Below are positions 25,537 to 34,321 of a DNA stretch of 64,000 bases, piece by piece. Position 1 is the first letter of the stretch. Each line of letters begins with the position of its first letter. The notes under the pieces are model-generated. The model was not told the origin of the DNA, searched no databases, and saw only the letters and a list, made by a program, of their open reading frames with translations. Where the stretch lies: assembly GCF_003151255.1 (NCBI RefSeq), contig NZ_CP029481.1:992001-1056000 (forward strand). The letters are read 5' to 3'. The position numbers were made by a program, and so were the translations under genes. The DNA comes from Microvirga sp. 17 mud 1-3 (GTDB lineage Bacteria; Pseudomonadota; Alphaproteobacteria; Rhizobiales; Beijerinckiaceae).

Positions 25537-25564
25537 GAGACGCTGCGACCGACCTCTTTATTCC
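25537..25564 (-). promoter_or_regulatory. Candidate ECF-type promoter
   Basis: On the minus strand GGAAT (25560-25564) is followed after 17 bases by CGTCTC (25537-25542), 37 bases before the start of the secreted-protein gene. GGAA-type -35 and CGTC-type -10 boxes are typical of ECF sigma factors, so the operon may be self-activated. Confidence 0.5.
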
Positions 25565-25754
25565 ACGGGATGGCTGGAAACCTGCAAAAAATCGCTTCCA
25601 CGCCCTTTCGGAGGCAACGAGCCGGCCGGGACGTCGCATTAGCCCAACGTAGTGGTTGCTGGGGAAGAGCGGGGCCTTGTCGAAAGATGGGCCCCGATAC
25701 AGAATGCCCTGCATCAAAGCCCCTTGAGGGCAAAGCCGGACAGATCGGCAAAGT

Positions 25755-25772
25755 GCGTAGGAAAAACTACGC
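25755..25772. promoter_or_regulatory. Inverted repeat GCGTAG-N6-CTACGC upstream of the acyl-CoA synthetase operon
   Basis: A perfect six-base inverted repeat around GAAAAA, 62 bases before the GTG start at 25834. The symmetry and position suit an operator for a dimeric activator; the regulator is not known. Confidence 0.45.
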
Positions 25773-25833
25773 CGCAGAGGAAACGAAGCCGCGGCATGCC
25801 CAGTGCAATGCCGCATCCGGAGAGGAGGCGTCG

Positions 25834-27816
25834 GTGACGACGGCCGCTGACTCGCGCGAGGACACGTTCCCGAAGCTGATCGTCAGCAATGCACGTCTAC
25901 GCCCGCAGCGGACGGCGTTCCGGCACAAGGATCTGGGGATCTGGCAATCCTGGACCTGGGCCGAGGTCCACGACATCGTCCGAGCCTATGCGGCAGGTCT
26001 CCTCGACCTAGGCCTCACGCGCGGCGGCAAGATCGCAGTCATCGGGCATAACCGACCCTATCTGTACTGGACGATCATGGCCGCTCAATGGATCGGCGCT
26101 ACGCCGGTTCCAGTTTATGCGGATTCCGTAGCCGACGAGATGGCCTACGTGCTGGCTCATGCGGAGGTGACCCATGCGGCGGTCCAGGACCAGGAGCAGG
26201 TCGACAAGCTGATCTCCATTGCGGCCAAGCTTCCGCAGCTCGAGCGGATCCTCTACGACGAGGATCGCGGCCTCCGGGACTACGACCACAGCCGCCTGCA
26301 TCCGATCCGGGCGGTGGTCGAACAGGGGCGCGAGAAACTCAAGGAGCCGGAATGGACGGCCTTGCTCGAGAAGGAAATGGAACTCGGCAGGGGCGCCGAT
26401 CTCGCCGTCATCCTGTACACCTCGGGCACAACCGGCCGGCCTAAGGGCGTGATGCTGACTTTCGAGAGCGTGATCGCCGCGGCGGAGATCGGCTGCAACT
26501 TCGACAGGCTCGATGAGAACGACGAGATCATCGCCTATCTGCCCATCGCCTGGGTGGGCGATCACATCTTCTCCTATGCTCAGGCCATCCTGTCAGGACT
26601 CTGCGTGAACTGTCCTGAAAGCCCTGAAACCATCGCGGATGACAGGCGCGAGATCGGTGCCACCTATATTTTCGCGCCACCCCGCGTGTTCGAGAGCCTG
26701 CTGACGCTCACCATGGTGCGCATGGAGGACGCAAGTGCTCTGAAGCGGCGCATGTTCAGGTTCTTCATCGACCATGCCGCAAGAGTGGGCGAGAGGATCC
26801 TCAACCGCGACAGGAGCGTCGGCCTCTGGGACCGCCTCGTCTGGCAAATGGGGAACGTCCTGGTCTATGCGCCGCTGCGCAACCGCTACGGCATGACCCG
26901 CGTCAAGGTCGGGTACACGGCCGGCGAGGCCATCGGGCCGGAGATCTTCCGCTTTTACCGCTCCATCGGCGTCAATCTCAAGCAGCTCTATGGACAGACG
27001 GAAGCCTCCGTTTACATCACGATGCAGCCCGACGGGGAGATCCATGCCGATACCGTCGGCCGGCCGGTGCCGCGGGTCGAAATCCGGATCGACGAGAGTG
27101 GCGAGGTTCTCTATCGCTCGCCGGGCGTCTTCCTCGGTTATTACAAGGATGACGAGAAGACGGCTGAGACCAAGACACCGGACGGCTTCGTTCATTCGGG
27201 CGATGCCGGTTTCTTCGATGCGTCGGGGCACCTCAAGATCATCGACCGGGCCAAGGATGTAGGGCGCCTGCGCGACGGGTCCCTGTTCCCGCCCAAATAC
27301 ATCGAGAACAAGCTCAAGTTCTATCCGAATATCAAGGAAGCCGTCTGCTTCGGTGACGGGCGCGATTATGTCGGCTGTTTCATCAACATCGATCTCGTCG
27401 CCGTCAGCAACTGGGCGGAACGGAACGGCGTGACTTATGCATCCTACCAGGAGCTTGCTGGGCATCCGCTCGTCTACGACATGATCGAGAAGCACGTGGA
27501 CGAGGTCAATCGATCCCTGGCCGGCGAGCCGCGCATGGGAGGGGCCCAGATCAAGCGCTTTCTGATCCTGCATAAGGAGCTCGATGCCGATGACGGGGAG
27601 CTCACCCGCACCCAGAAGGTTCGCCGGGGCTTCATCGCGGAGCGGTATGCGCCCCTCATCCAGGCGCTTTACGACGGGTCGCAGGAGAAGGACGTTACCA
27701 CCGAGGTTACCTTTGAGGACGGGCGGAAGGGAACGATTTCCGCCCGGGTCAAGCTGCGCGACATGGCGCCCCATCCCTATAATGACGGCGCCGCACTTCC
27801 GGAGGCAGCAGAATGA
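25834..27816 (+). CDS. Long-chain acyl-CoA synthetase (AMP-binding)
   Basis: 660 residues from the GTG at 25834, chosen for the strong GGAGAGGAGG box just upstream; the open frame extends about 900 bases further but that part is antisense to the sigma operon. ANL-superfamily motifs are visible: Y-T-S-G-T-T-G-R-P-K-G (about residue 195), the central L-Y-G-Q-T-E-A-S, H-S-G-D-A-G and I-D-R-A-K-D. Length and the inserted domains match the FAA1/FadD15-like long-chain group (COG1022). It forms acyl-CoA from a carboxylic acid, ATP and CoA. The stop overlaps the ABC ATPase start as ATGA. In an operon with a complete Liv-type importer and a second ligase it probably activates the imported acid; the substrate is unproven. 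Confidence 0.9.
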   Translation: MTTAADSREDTFPKLIVSNARLRPQRTAFRHKDLGIWQSWTWAEVHDIVRAYAAGLLDLGLTRGGKIAVIGHNRPYLYWTIMAAQWIGATPVPVYADSVADEMAYVLAHAEVTHAAVQDQEQVDKLISIAAKLPQLERILYDEDRGLRDYDHSRLHPIRAVVEQGREKLKEPEWTALLEKEMELGRGADLAVILYTSGTTGRPKGVMLTFESVIAAAEIGCNFDRLDENDEIIAYLPIAWVGDHIFSYAQAILSGLCVNCPESPETIADDRREIGATYIFAPPRVFESLLTLTMVRMEDASALKRRMFRFFIDHAARVGERILNRDRSVGLWDRLVWQMGNVLVYAPLRNRYGMTRVKVGYTAGEAIGPEIFRFYRSIGVNLKQLYGQTEASVYITMQPDGEIHADTVGRPVPRVEIRIDESGEVLYRSPGVFLGYYKDDEKTAETKTPDGFVHSGDAGFFDASGHLKIIDRAKDVGRLRDGSLFPPKYIENKLKFYPNIKEAVCFGDGRDYVGCFINIDLVAVSNWAERNGVTYASYQELAGHPLVYDMIEKHVDEVNRSLAGEPRMGGAQIKRFLILHKELDADDGELTRTQKVRRGFIAERYAPLIQALYDGSQEKDVTTEVTFEDGRKGTISARVKLRDMAPHPYNDGAALPEAAE

Positions 27817-28613
27817 AGCCATTCGATCCGCAGGGAGCAGCCGCGGATGACGTCCTCCTGGCCGTCGATAACGTGACCCTGAGGTTCGGAGGCGTGAAGG
27901 CGCTCACCGATGTGTCCTTCGACATCCGGAAGGGGGAAATCCGGGCGATCATCGGGCCGAACGGGGCGGGCAAGACCTCGATGCTCAATTGCATCAACGG
28001 CTTCTACTATCCGTCCGAGGGGCGCATCACGTTCAAGGGCGAGACGCGGCGCAAGATGCGGCCCTATGTGGCGGCACGCGGCGGCATCGCGCGGACCTTC
28101 CAGAACGTCGCTCTCTTCAAGAGCATGTCGACGCTCGACAACATCATGGCCGGGCGTTCCCTCAAAATGCGCGCTGGATTCTTCTGGCAGCTCCTTCGTC
28201 ACGGCCCGGCCCTGCGGGAAGACGTCGCCCATCGCAAGATTGTCGAGGACATCATCGATTTTCTCCAGATCCCGCATATCCGCCGCACGCCCGTGGGGCG
28301 TCTGCCTTATGGGCTGCAGAAACGGGTGGAACTCGGGCGCGCCCTCGCGATGGAGCCTGACCTTCTCCTGCTCGACGAACCCATGGCCGGCATGAACCTG
28401 GAGGAGAAGGAGGACATGTCCCGCTTCATCATCGAGGTGAATCAGCAGTTCGGGACGACGATCGCGCTCATCGAGCACGACATGGGAGTGGTCATGGACC
28501 TGTCCGACCGGGTCGTGGTGCTGGAATACGGCCGCAAGATCGCCGACGGGACGCCCGAGGAGGTGAAAAGCGATCCGCGCGTCGTCGATGCCTATCTCGG
28601 CGTCGCTCACTAG
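27813..28613 (+). CDS. Liv-type ABC transporter ATP-binding protein (LivG-like)
   Basis: 266 residues. Walker A G-P-N-G-A-G-K-T at about 48-55, a Q-loop after A-R-T-F-Q-N, signature-equivalent L-P-Y-G-L-Q-K-R-V-E-L, Walker B L-L-L-L-D-E-P and the LivG-typical M-A-G-M-N insertion, then the H-loop E-H-D-M. The long linker between Q-loop and signature is characteristic of LivG rather than LivF. It energises uptake together with the LivF-like ATPase downstream. The start overlaps the synthetase stop by 4 bases. Confidence 0.92.
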   Translation: MKPFDPQGAAADDVLLAVDNVTLRFGGVKALTDVSFDIRKGEIRAIIGPNGAGKTSMLNCINGFYYPSEGRITFKGETRRKMRPYVAARGGIARTFQNVALFKSMSTLDNIMAGRSLKMRAGFFWQLLRHGPALREDVAHRKIVEDIIDFLQIPHIRRTPVGRLPYGLQKRVELGRALAMEPDLLLLDEPMAGMNLEEKEDMSRFIIEVNQQFGTTIALIEHDMGVVMDLSDRVVVLEYGRKIADGTPEEVKSDPRVVDAYLGVAH

Positions 28614-28622
28614 GGAGGTGGG

Positions 28623-29579
28623 ATGGACATTCTCTACAAGGTCCTGGTCGAACCCTTCGTCTTCATGGGCGAGGCCCCGGACCTCCTGGTGCAGACCCTC
28701 TGGGAGGGTCTCGTATCCGGCGTGCTCTATGCCCTGATCGCCCTGGGCTTCGTCCTGATCTTCAAGGCCTCCGGCGTGTTCAACTTCGCGCAGGGCATCA
28801 TGGTCGTCTTTGCGGCCCTGACCCTGATCGGCTTCTATGAGCTAGGCGTGCCCGCTTTGCTCGCCCTGCTCCTGACGGCAGGCGTCATGCTGCTTCTCGC
28901 GATGGCGGTCGAGCGGGTAGTGCTGCGCCCCCTCGTCAACCAGCCGGACATCATCCTCTTCATGGCAACCTTCGGCCTGACCTATCTTTTGATCGGTCTG
29001 GGTGAGCTGATCTTCGGCGGATCGCCGAAGGAGATGATCACGGATGCGCTCTATCTGCCTCAGGGCGTGACGGAACTGACCATCATGGGCGGCCCGGTCC
29101 GATTCCAACATCTCGATATCGCGGCAGCGATCATCGCCTCCCTCATCATCGCGGGCCTTGCGGTCTTCTTCTCGAAGACCCGGATCGGCCGCGCCCTGCG
29201 GGCCGTGGCGGACAGTCATAAGGCGGCACTCTCGGTCGGAATTTCGCTCAACCAGATCTGGGTCATCGTTTGGTTTGCGGCCGGCATCGTGGCTCTCGTG
29301 GCCGGCATCATGTGGGGCGCCCGCTCGGGCGTTTCGTTCTCACTCCAGATCATCGCCCTGAAGGCCCTGCCGGTGCTGATCCTCGGCGGCTTCACGTCGA
29401 TCCCAGGGGCCATCATCGGAGGGCTCGTCGTCGGCATCGGCGAGAAGGTCGGGGAGTTCTACTGGGGCCCCCTCGTCGGCGGCGGGATCGATACCTGGCT
29501 CGCCTATGTCATCGCGCTCCTTTTCCTCCTCTACAGGCCCCAGGGCATGTTCGGGGAGCGCATCATCGAACGCATCTGA
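28623..29579 (+). CDS. Liv-type ABC transporter permease (LivH-like)
   Basis: 318 residues, GGGAGG box before the ATG. Eight or so hydrophobic helices are visible, with the LivH signature near the start (L-Y-A-L-I-A-L-G-F-V-L-I-F-K, then F-N-F-A-Q-G) and the G-R-A-L-R-A-V-A-D coupling segment that contacts the ATPase (about 195-205). It forms the inner-membrane channel with the LivM-like protein encoded 12 bases downstream. Confidence 0.92.
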   Translation: MDILYKVLVEPFVFMGEAPDLLVQTLWEGLVSGVLYALIALGFVLIFKASGVFNFAQGIMVVFAALTLIGFYELGVPALLALLLTAGVMLLLAMAVERVVLRPLVNQPDIILFMATFGLTYLLIGLGELIFGGSPKEMITDALYLPQGVTELTIMGGPVRFQHLDIAAAIIASLIIAGLAVFFSKTRIGRALRAVADSHKAALSVGISLNQIWVIVWFAAGIVALVAGIMWGARSGVSFSLQIIALKALPVLILGGFTSIPGAIIGGLVVGIGEKVGEFYWGPLVGGGIDTWLAYVIALLFLLYRPQGMFGERIIERI

Positions 29580-29591
29580 GAGGAACCCTGC

Positions 29592-30677
29592 GTGCTCTAT
29601 CGTGAAGCCGGACAGTTCAAGACCACCTATTCGTCCGACATGGCGGTCTTCCGCCTGCGCGAGGACAGGATCGGCATCGCCGTCATCGTGGCGGTCGCCT
29701 ATGCGCTCGCCTTCGTGGGAAGCGACTTCCTGTTGCAGGCCGTCCTGATCCCCTTCCTGGTCTTCTCGCTGGCCGCCATCGGCCTCAACATTCTCACGGG
29801 CTATGCCGGGCAGCTCTCCCTCGGGACGGGCGCTTTCATGGGGGTAGGGGCCTATGCCTGCTACAAGCTCATGACGGCTTTCCCGGACGTGAACGTCATC
29901 GTTTGGATTCTGGTGTCAGGCTTCTTCTCTGCCGCCGTGGGGGCGCTCTTCGGGCTGCCATCCTTACGCATCAAGGGCTTCTATCTCGCGGTTGCAACCC
30001 TGGCCGCCCAGTTCTTTCTGCAATGGTGCTTCATCCGGGTGCCATGGCTCGTCAACTACAACGTCTCCGGCGCCCTCGACGCTCCCTTGCGGACACTGTT
30101 CGGGGTCCCGGTCGTTGGAGCGACGGCGACGTCGCAGACGCGCTATCTCGTGGTCCTGACCCTCGTCATCGTCCTCACCTGGCTCGCCTCGAACCTCGTT
30201 CGCGGCCGGATCGGCCGCATGTGGATCGCCGTGCGCGACATGGACCTCGCCGCCGAACTCATGGGCATCCGCCTGCTCCAGACGAAGCTGCTCGCCTTTG
30301 CGGTCTCGTCCTATTATTGCGGCGTCGCCGGAGCCCTGATGGTGTTCCTCTGGTACGGCGGCGCGGAGTACGACGTTTTTAACATCAACCAGTCCTTCTT
30401 CATCCTCTTCATGGTGATCATCGGCGGCCTCGGAAGCCTGATCGGGTCTTTCTTCGGCGCAGCACTGATCTTCATCATGCCGATCGTCCTCGGCATCGTA
30501 CTGCCGGCAATTCTGTCGCCCTTCGGCCTATCCGTCGGGGCCGAGACCATCGAGCATCTGCGCTTCATGATCGTGGGCGCACTCATCATCTTTTTCCTGA
30601 TCGTCGAACCGCACGGACTCGCGCGGCTTTGGCAGATCGGCAAACAGAAGCTCCTGGTCTGGCCATTCCCCTATTGA
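29592..30677 (+). CDS. Liv-type ABC transporter permease (LivM-like)
   Basis: 361 residues with a GTG start behind GAGAGGAA. Hydrophobic helices with the LivM hallmarks: I-G-L-N-I-L-T-G-Y-A-G-Q-L-S-L-G-T-G-A-F near the N-terminus, R-I-K-G-F-Y-L-A-V-A-T-L-A, and the cytoplasmic A-V-R-D-M-D-L-A-A coupling loop. Partner of the LivH-like permease. Confidence 0.92.
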   Translation: MLYREAGQFKTTYSSDMAVFRLREDRIGIAVIVAVAYALAFVGSDFLLQAVLIPFLVFSLAAIGLNILTGYAGQLSLGTGAFMGVGAYACYKLMTAFPDVNVIVWILVSGFFSAAVGALFGLPSLRIKGFYLAVATLAAQFFLQWCFIRVPWLVNYNVSGALDAPLRTLFGVPVVGATATSQTRYLVVLTLVIVLTWLASNLVRGRIGRMWIAVRDMDLAAELMGIRLLQTKLLAFAVSSYYCGVAGALMVFLWYGGAEYDVFNINQSFFILFMVIIGGLGSLIGSFFGAALIFIMPIVLGIVLPAILSPFGLSVGAETIEHLRFMIVGALIIFFLIVEPHGLARLWQIGKQKLLVWPFPY

Positions 30678-30757
30678 GTGTGGGGAGGGGCTAAGACCGC
30701 CAGGGAGACGTCGCTCAGCAAGGACCGGCTTGGCCGGATAACATGGGAGGAACGCCG

Positions 30758-32080
30758 ATGTCGTTTCGCAGAGTGAGTCTAGGACTAGCCGCCGCGTTGC
30801 TGATGGGGGGAGCGGCTGCGCCCGCCGCCGCACAGGATTCCATCTATGTCCCCCTGTTCACCTACCGGACCGGGCCCTTTGCCGGATCCGGAACATTTAT
30901 TGCGGACGGGATGCACGATTATCTGGAGATGCTGAACCAGCGGGACGGCGGCATCGGCGGCGTGAAGTTAGTGATCGAGGAATGCGAGACCGGATACGAC
31001 ACCAAGAAGGGTGTCGAGTGCTATGAGGCCGTGAAGGGCAAGAACCCGGTCATCGTCAATCCCTGGTCGACCGGCATCACGCTGCCCCTGATCCCGCGCG
31101 CGGCGGTCGATAAGATCCCGATCCTATCCATGGCCTATGGACTCTCGGCTTCTGCCCGTGGCGACATCTTCCCCTGGGTCTTCAATCCGCCGACCACGTA
31201 CTGGGACGGCATGTCAATGATCATCAAGTATATCGGCGAGAAGGAGGGCGGGCTCGACAAGCTGAAAGGCAAGAAGATCGGCTTCCTCCATCTCGATGCC
31301 AGCTTCGGCAAGGAGCCGATTCCGCTCCTCGAGGAACTCTCGAAGGAGCTCGGCTTCGAGGTCAAGCTCTATCCGGTGGCCGCCCAGGACATGCAGAACC
31401 AGTCGTCCCAGTGGCTGAGCGTGCGCCGTGACCGGCCCGATTACATGATCATGTGGGGCTGGGGTTCCATGAATGGCGGCGCGATCAAGGAGGCCGTGCG
31501 CTCCGGCTACCCGATGGACAAGTTCCTGTCCGTCTGGTGGCCGGGAGAGGATGACGCCAGAAGCGGCGGCGCGGGCGCGAAGGGCTTCAAGATGCTCAAC
31601 TGGCATGGTGTCGGAACGAGCTACCCGGCCCTTCAGGACATTCTCAAGAACGTCGTAGATAAGGGATTGTCGAAAGCCTCGAAGGAGAAGGTTGGCGAGC
31701 TTCTCTACAACCGCGGCGTCTATAATTCCCTCCTGATCGCCGAGGCCATCGCCAATGCCCAGAGGCTGACGGGCAAGAAGGCTGTGACCGGAGAGGACGT
31801 GCGCCGGGGCATGGAGACCATCAAGCTCGATCCGGCCCGTCTCAAGGCGCTCGGCCTGGAGGGTTTCACGGACCAGATCACCCTGTCCTGTGATGATCAT
31901 AACGGCCACCGCCCCGCCTTCATGCAGGAATGGGACGGAACCAAATGGGTGAAGATCTCCGATCCCATCGAGCCCATGAGCGATCGCGTGAAGGCGCAGC
32001 TCGAGGCTGCCGCGAAGGACTATGCCGAGAAGAATGCGGGCTGGCCCAAGCGGACGGAGGCTTGCGACAAGGCGAGCTGA
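30758..32080 (+). CDS. Liv-type ABC transporter periplasmic substrate-binding protein
   Basis: 440 residues from the ATG at 30758, which follows a GGGAGGAA box; an in-frame ATG 15 bases earlier overlaps the box. The signal peptide is clear (basic start, hydrophobic core A-A-A-L-L-M-G-G, A-A-A-Q cleavage near residue 28). The mature protein is a Peripla_BP_6-type receptor (F-I-A-D-G-M-H-D-Y, G-G-V-K-L-V-I-E-E-C-E, D-A-S-F-G-K-E at about 185). Binding proteins that accompany acyl- or aryl-CoA ligases often bind aromatic or other organic acids rather than amino acids; that is an inference here. A hairpin follows the gene. Confidence 0.9.
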   Translation: MSFRRVSLGLAAALLMGGAAAPAAAQDSIYVPLFTYRTGPFAGSGTFIADGMHDYLEMLNQRDGGIGGVKLVIEECETGYDTKKGVECYEAVKGKNPVIVNPWSTGITLPLIPRAAVDKIPILSMAYGLSASARGDIFPWVFNPPTTYWDGMSMIIKYIGEKEGGLDKLKGKKIGFLHLDASFGKEPIPLLEELSKELGFEVKLYPVAAQDMQNQSSQWLSVRRDRPDYMIMWGWGSMNGGAIKEAVRSGYPMDKFLSVWWPGEDDARSGGAGAKGFKMLNWHGVGTSYPALQDILKNVVDKGLSKASKEKVGELLYNRGVYNSLLIAEAIANAQRLTGKKAVTGEDVRRGMETIKLDPARLKALGLEGFTDQITLSCDDHNGHRPAFMQEWDGTKWVKISDPIEPMSDRVKAQLEAAAKDYAEKNAGWPKRTEACDKAS

Positions 32081-32097
32081 CGCTCCTCGGATGATTT

Positions 32098-32126
32098 CCT
32101 GCGGGCGGTCTCAACCTGCCCGCAGG
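32098..32126 (+). terminator. Intercistronic hairpin after the binding-protein gene
   Basis: A perfect nine-base stem CCTGCGGGC (32098-32106) with GCCCGCAGG (32118-32126) and no T run. It probably protects or attenuates the transcript inside the operon rather than ending it fully. Confidence 0.6.
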
Positions 32127-32151
32127 CCAAATGGACGGAAAGGAGATCCCG

Positions 32152-33000
32152 GTGGAACGAACGACGCACACCCTGGAGGCGGATCGCAAGCCGCATGAGG
32201 ATCTTGTCCTGTCCGTCAACAATATCGAGGTCATCTACGATCATGTGATCCTGGTTCTGAAGGGCGTCTCGCTCTCAGTCTCTCGCGGCGGCATCGTGGC
32301 ACTCCTCGGGGCCAATGGGGCCGGCAAGACGACCACGCTGAAGGCCATTTCCAACCTTCTCCATGCGGAGCGTGGAGAGGTGACCAAGGGCAGCATCATG
32401 TTCGACGGAGAGCGCGTGGATCGTCTCTCCCCAAACGAACTCGTGCGGCGCGGTTGCATCCAGGTTCTGGAGGGGCGGCACTGCTTCGGCCACCTGACCA
32501 TCGAGGAGAACCTCCTGACGGGCGCCTTCACCCGGAGGGACGGTCAGGCTGCCATCCGGCGCGACCTGGAAGCGATCTACGATTATTTCCCGCGCCTCAA
32601 GCAGCGCCGAGGTTCCATGGCGGGCTATACCTCGGGGGGCGAGCAGCAGATGTGTGCCATCGGCCGGGCCATGATGTCCCGGCCCAAGATGATCCTCCTG
32701 GACGAGCCTTCGATGGGGCTCGCGCCGCAGATCGTGGAAGAGATCTTCGAGATCGTCCGCAAGCTCAACGAGACGGAAGGCGTGTCTTTCCTCCTCGCGG
32801 AGCAGAACACCAATATGGCGCTGAAATACGCCACCTACGGCTATATCCTCGAGACAGGACGCGTCGTAATGGACGGCCCTGCCTCCATGCTCCGCGAGAA
32901 TGAGGACGTGAAGGAATTCTATCTCGGCGTCTCCGAAGGGGACCGCAAATCGTTCCTCGAAGTGAAGAGCTACAAGCGCCGCAAGCGCTGGCTCGCCTGA
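32152..33000 (+). CDS. Liv-type ABC transporter ATP-binding protein (LivF-like)
   Basis: About 282 residues if started at the GTG at 32152, which has AAAGGAG six bases upstream; an ATG at 32131 in the same frame has no such box. Walker A G-A-N-G-A-G-K-T-T, Q-loop V-L-E-G-R-H-C-F, signature T-S-G-G-E-Q-Q-M, Walker B I-L-L-D-E-P-S-M-G-L and switch H replaced in the usual LivF way by A-E-Q-N. The C-terminus carries a short basic tail. It completes the transporter with the LivG-like ATPase and two permeases. Confidence 0.9.
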   Translation: MERTTHTLEADRKPHEDLVLSVNNIEVIYDHVILVLKGVSLSVSRGGIVALLGANGAGKTTTLKAISNLLHAERGEVTKGSIMFDGERVDRLSPNELVRRGCIQVLEGRHCFGHLTIEENLLTGAFTRRDGQAAIRRDLEAIYDYFPRLKQRRGSMAGYTSGGEQQMCAIGRAMMSRPKMILLDEPSMGLAPQIVEEIFEIVRKLNETEGVSFLLAEQNTNMALKYATYGYILETGRVVMDGPASMLRENEDVKEFYLGVSEGDRKSFLEVKSYKRRKRWLA

Positions 33001-33036
33001 CGCGCCTTTCCCTGACCGTTGAAGAGAGCTCTATCT

Positions 33037-34263
33037 GTGACCGAGTTTTTCGATGCGCTCGAAACGCGCAGCCAAGCCGAACGCGACGCGGACCTGTTTG
33101 CCCGTCTGCCAAGCATTTTGAAAAAGGCCATTCAGGCTCCCGCCTACGCGGCGCGCATGCGTGGTGTCGACCCGGACGCAATTTCGAGCCGTGAGGCGCT
33201 TGCCCGCCTGCCGGTCCTGCGTAAGTCCGAGCTGCCGGCCTTGCAGCAGACCTCGATGCCATTCGGCGGCTTCGTTCCCGGATCGATGGAGGCGTTCGGA
33301 CGGCTCTTCACCTCGCCGGGGCCGATTTTCGAGCCGGAAGGCGTCGAGTCCGATGTCTGGCGGGCGGGGCGCGGTCTTTATGCTGCGGGCTTCCGCAAGG
33401 GAGACGTGGTCCTCAACACCCTGAGCTATCACATGACGCCCGGTGGCTTCATCATGGATTCGGGCGCGCGTGCCCTGGGCTGTGCCGTGATTCCGGCAGG
33501 GCCGGGTAATGTGGAGCTGCAATATGAGGTGATCGGGGCGTACCGGCCTGTCGCCTATACGGGAACACCGGACTTCCTCAAGATCCTCCTGGACGGTGCG
33601 GCTGCGGCCGGAAAGGATCTCTCGTCCATCCGGCGCGCGCTGGTCTCCGGCGCGGCCTTTCCCCGCTCCCTCCAGGAGGAGTTCGCCGAGCGCGGGATTG
33701 CGGCCTACCAGGCCTATGCAACGGCCGATCTCGGCTTCATCGCGTACGAGACGTCCGCAAGGGAGGGTCTCGTGGTCAACGAGAACATTATCGTCGAGAT
33801 CGTCCGGCCGGGAACCGGCGATCCGGTTCCCGAGGGAGAGGTTGGCGAAGTCGTCGTGACGACCCTCGATCCGCACCGCCCCTGGATCCGTCTCGCCCTG
33901 GGTGACCTGAGTGCTGTTATGTCGGGGCAGAGCCCCTGCGGCCGCACGAACATGCGCATCAAGGGCTGGATGGGGCGCGCCGACCAAGCCACGAAGGTGA
34001 AGGGCATGTTCGTGCGGCCCGAGCAAATTGCCGAGATCGGCCGCAAGCATCCGGAAGCTGGCCGCCTGCGTCTCGTGGTGACCCGAGAAGGAGAGGCGGA
34101 CGTGATGACCCTGAAGGCGGAAGCCCGCGAGGCCGCTCTCGCCGTCGCCCTCGCGGCCACGCTCCAGGACCTGACCAAGATGAAGGGCCGTGTAGAGATC
34201 GTGCCGCCCGGAGCCCTGCCGAACGACGGCAAGGTCATCGCGGACGAGCGGACTTACACCTGA
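33037..34263 (+). CDS. Phenylacetate-CoA ligase-like AMP-binding protein
   Basis: About 408 residues from the GTG at 33037, which has an AGAGAG box; a TTG 18 bases earlier is the alternative. It follows the PaaK-type fold: N-terminal R-L-P-V-L-R-K-S-E-L, the ATP loop in the form S-P-G-P-I, then Y-T-G-T-P-D-F-L, the A-Y-A-T-A-D-L-G motif, an R-L-A-L-G-D-L-S segment and the C-terminal hinge K-V-K-G-M-F-V-R-P-E. The classical S-S-G-T-T-G loop is changed to T-S-P-G-P-I-F, so the adenylation chemistry may differ. Co-transcription with a Liv importer and an acyl-CoA synthetase suggests activation of an aromatic or related carboxylic acid. Confidence 0.85.
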   Translation: MTEFFDALETRSQAERDADLFARLPSILKKAIQAPAYAARMRGVDPDAISSREALARLPVLRKSELPALQQTSMPFGGFVPGSMEAFGRLFTSPGPIFEPEGVESDVWRAGRGLYAAGFRKGDVVLNTLSYHMTPGGFIMDSGARALGCAVIPAGPGNVELQYEVIGAYRPVAYTGTPDFLKILLDGAAAAGKDLSSIRRALVSGAAFPRSLQEEFAERGIAAYQAYATADLGFIAYETSAREGLVVNENIIVEIVRPGTGDPVPEGEVGEVVVTTLDPHRPWIRLALGDLSAVMSGQSPCGRTNMRIKGWMGRADQATKVKGMFVRPEQIAEIGRKHPEAGRLRLVVTREGEADVMTLKAEAREAALAVALAATLQDLTKMKGRVEIVPPGALPNDGKVIADERTYT

Positions 34264-34283
34264 GCGCATCCGTCTCCGGAACG

Positions 34284-34305
34284 GCGGGCCCGGGGAGGGG
34301 CCCGC
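34284..34305. terminator. Bidirectional terminator between convergent genes
   Basis: Stem GCGGGCCC (34284-34291) with GGGCCCGC (34298-34305), then TCTTC. It lies between the PaaK-like gene and the leftward gamma-glutamyltransferase gene. Confidence 0.6.
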
Positions 34306-34321
34306 TCTTCACCGGAGATCG

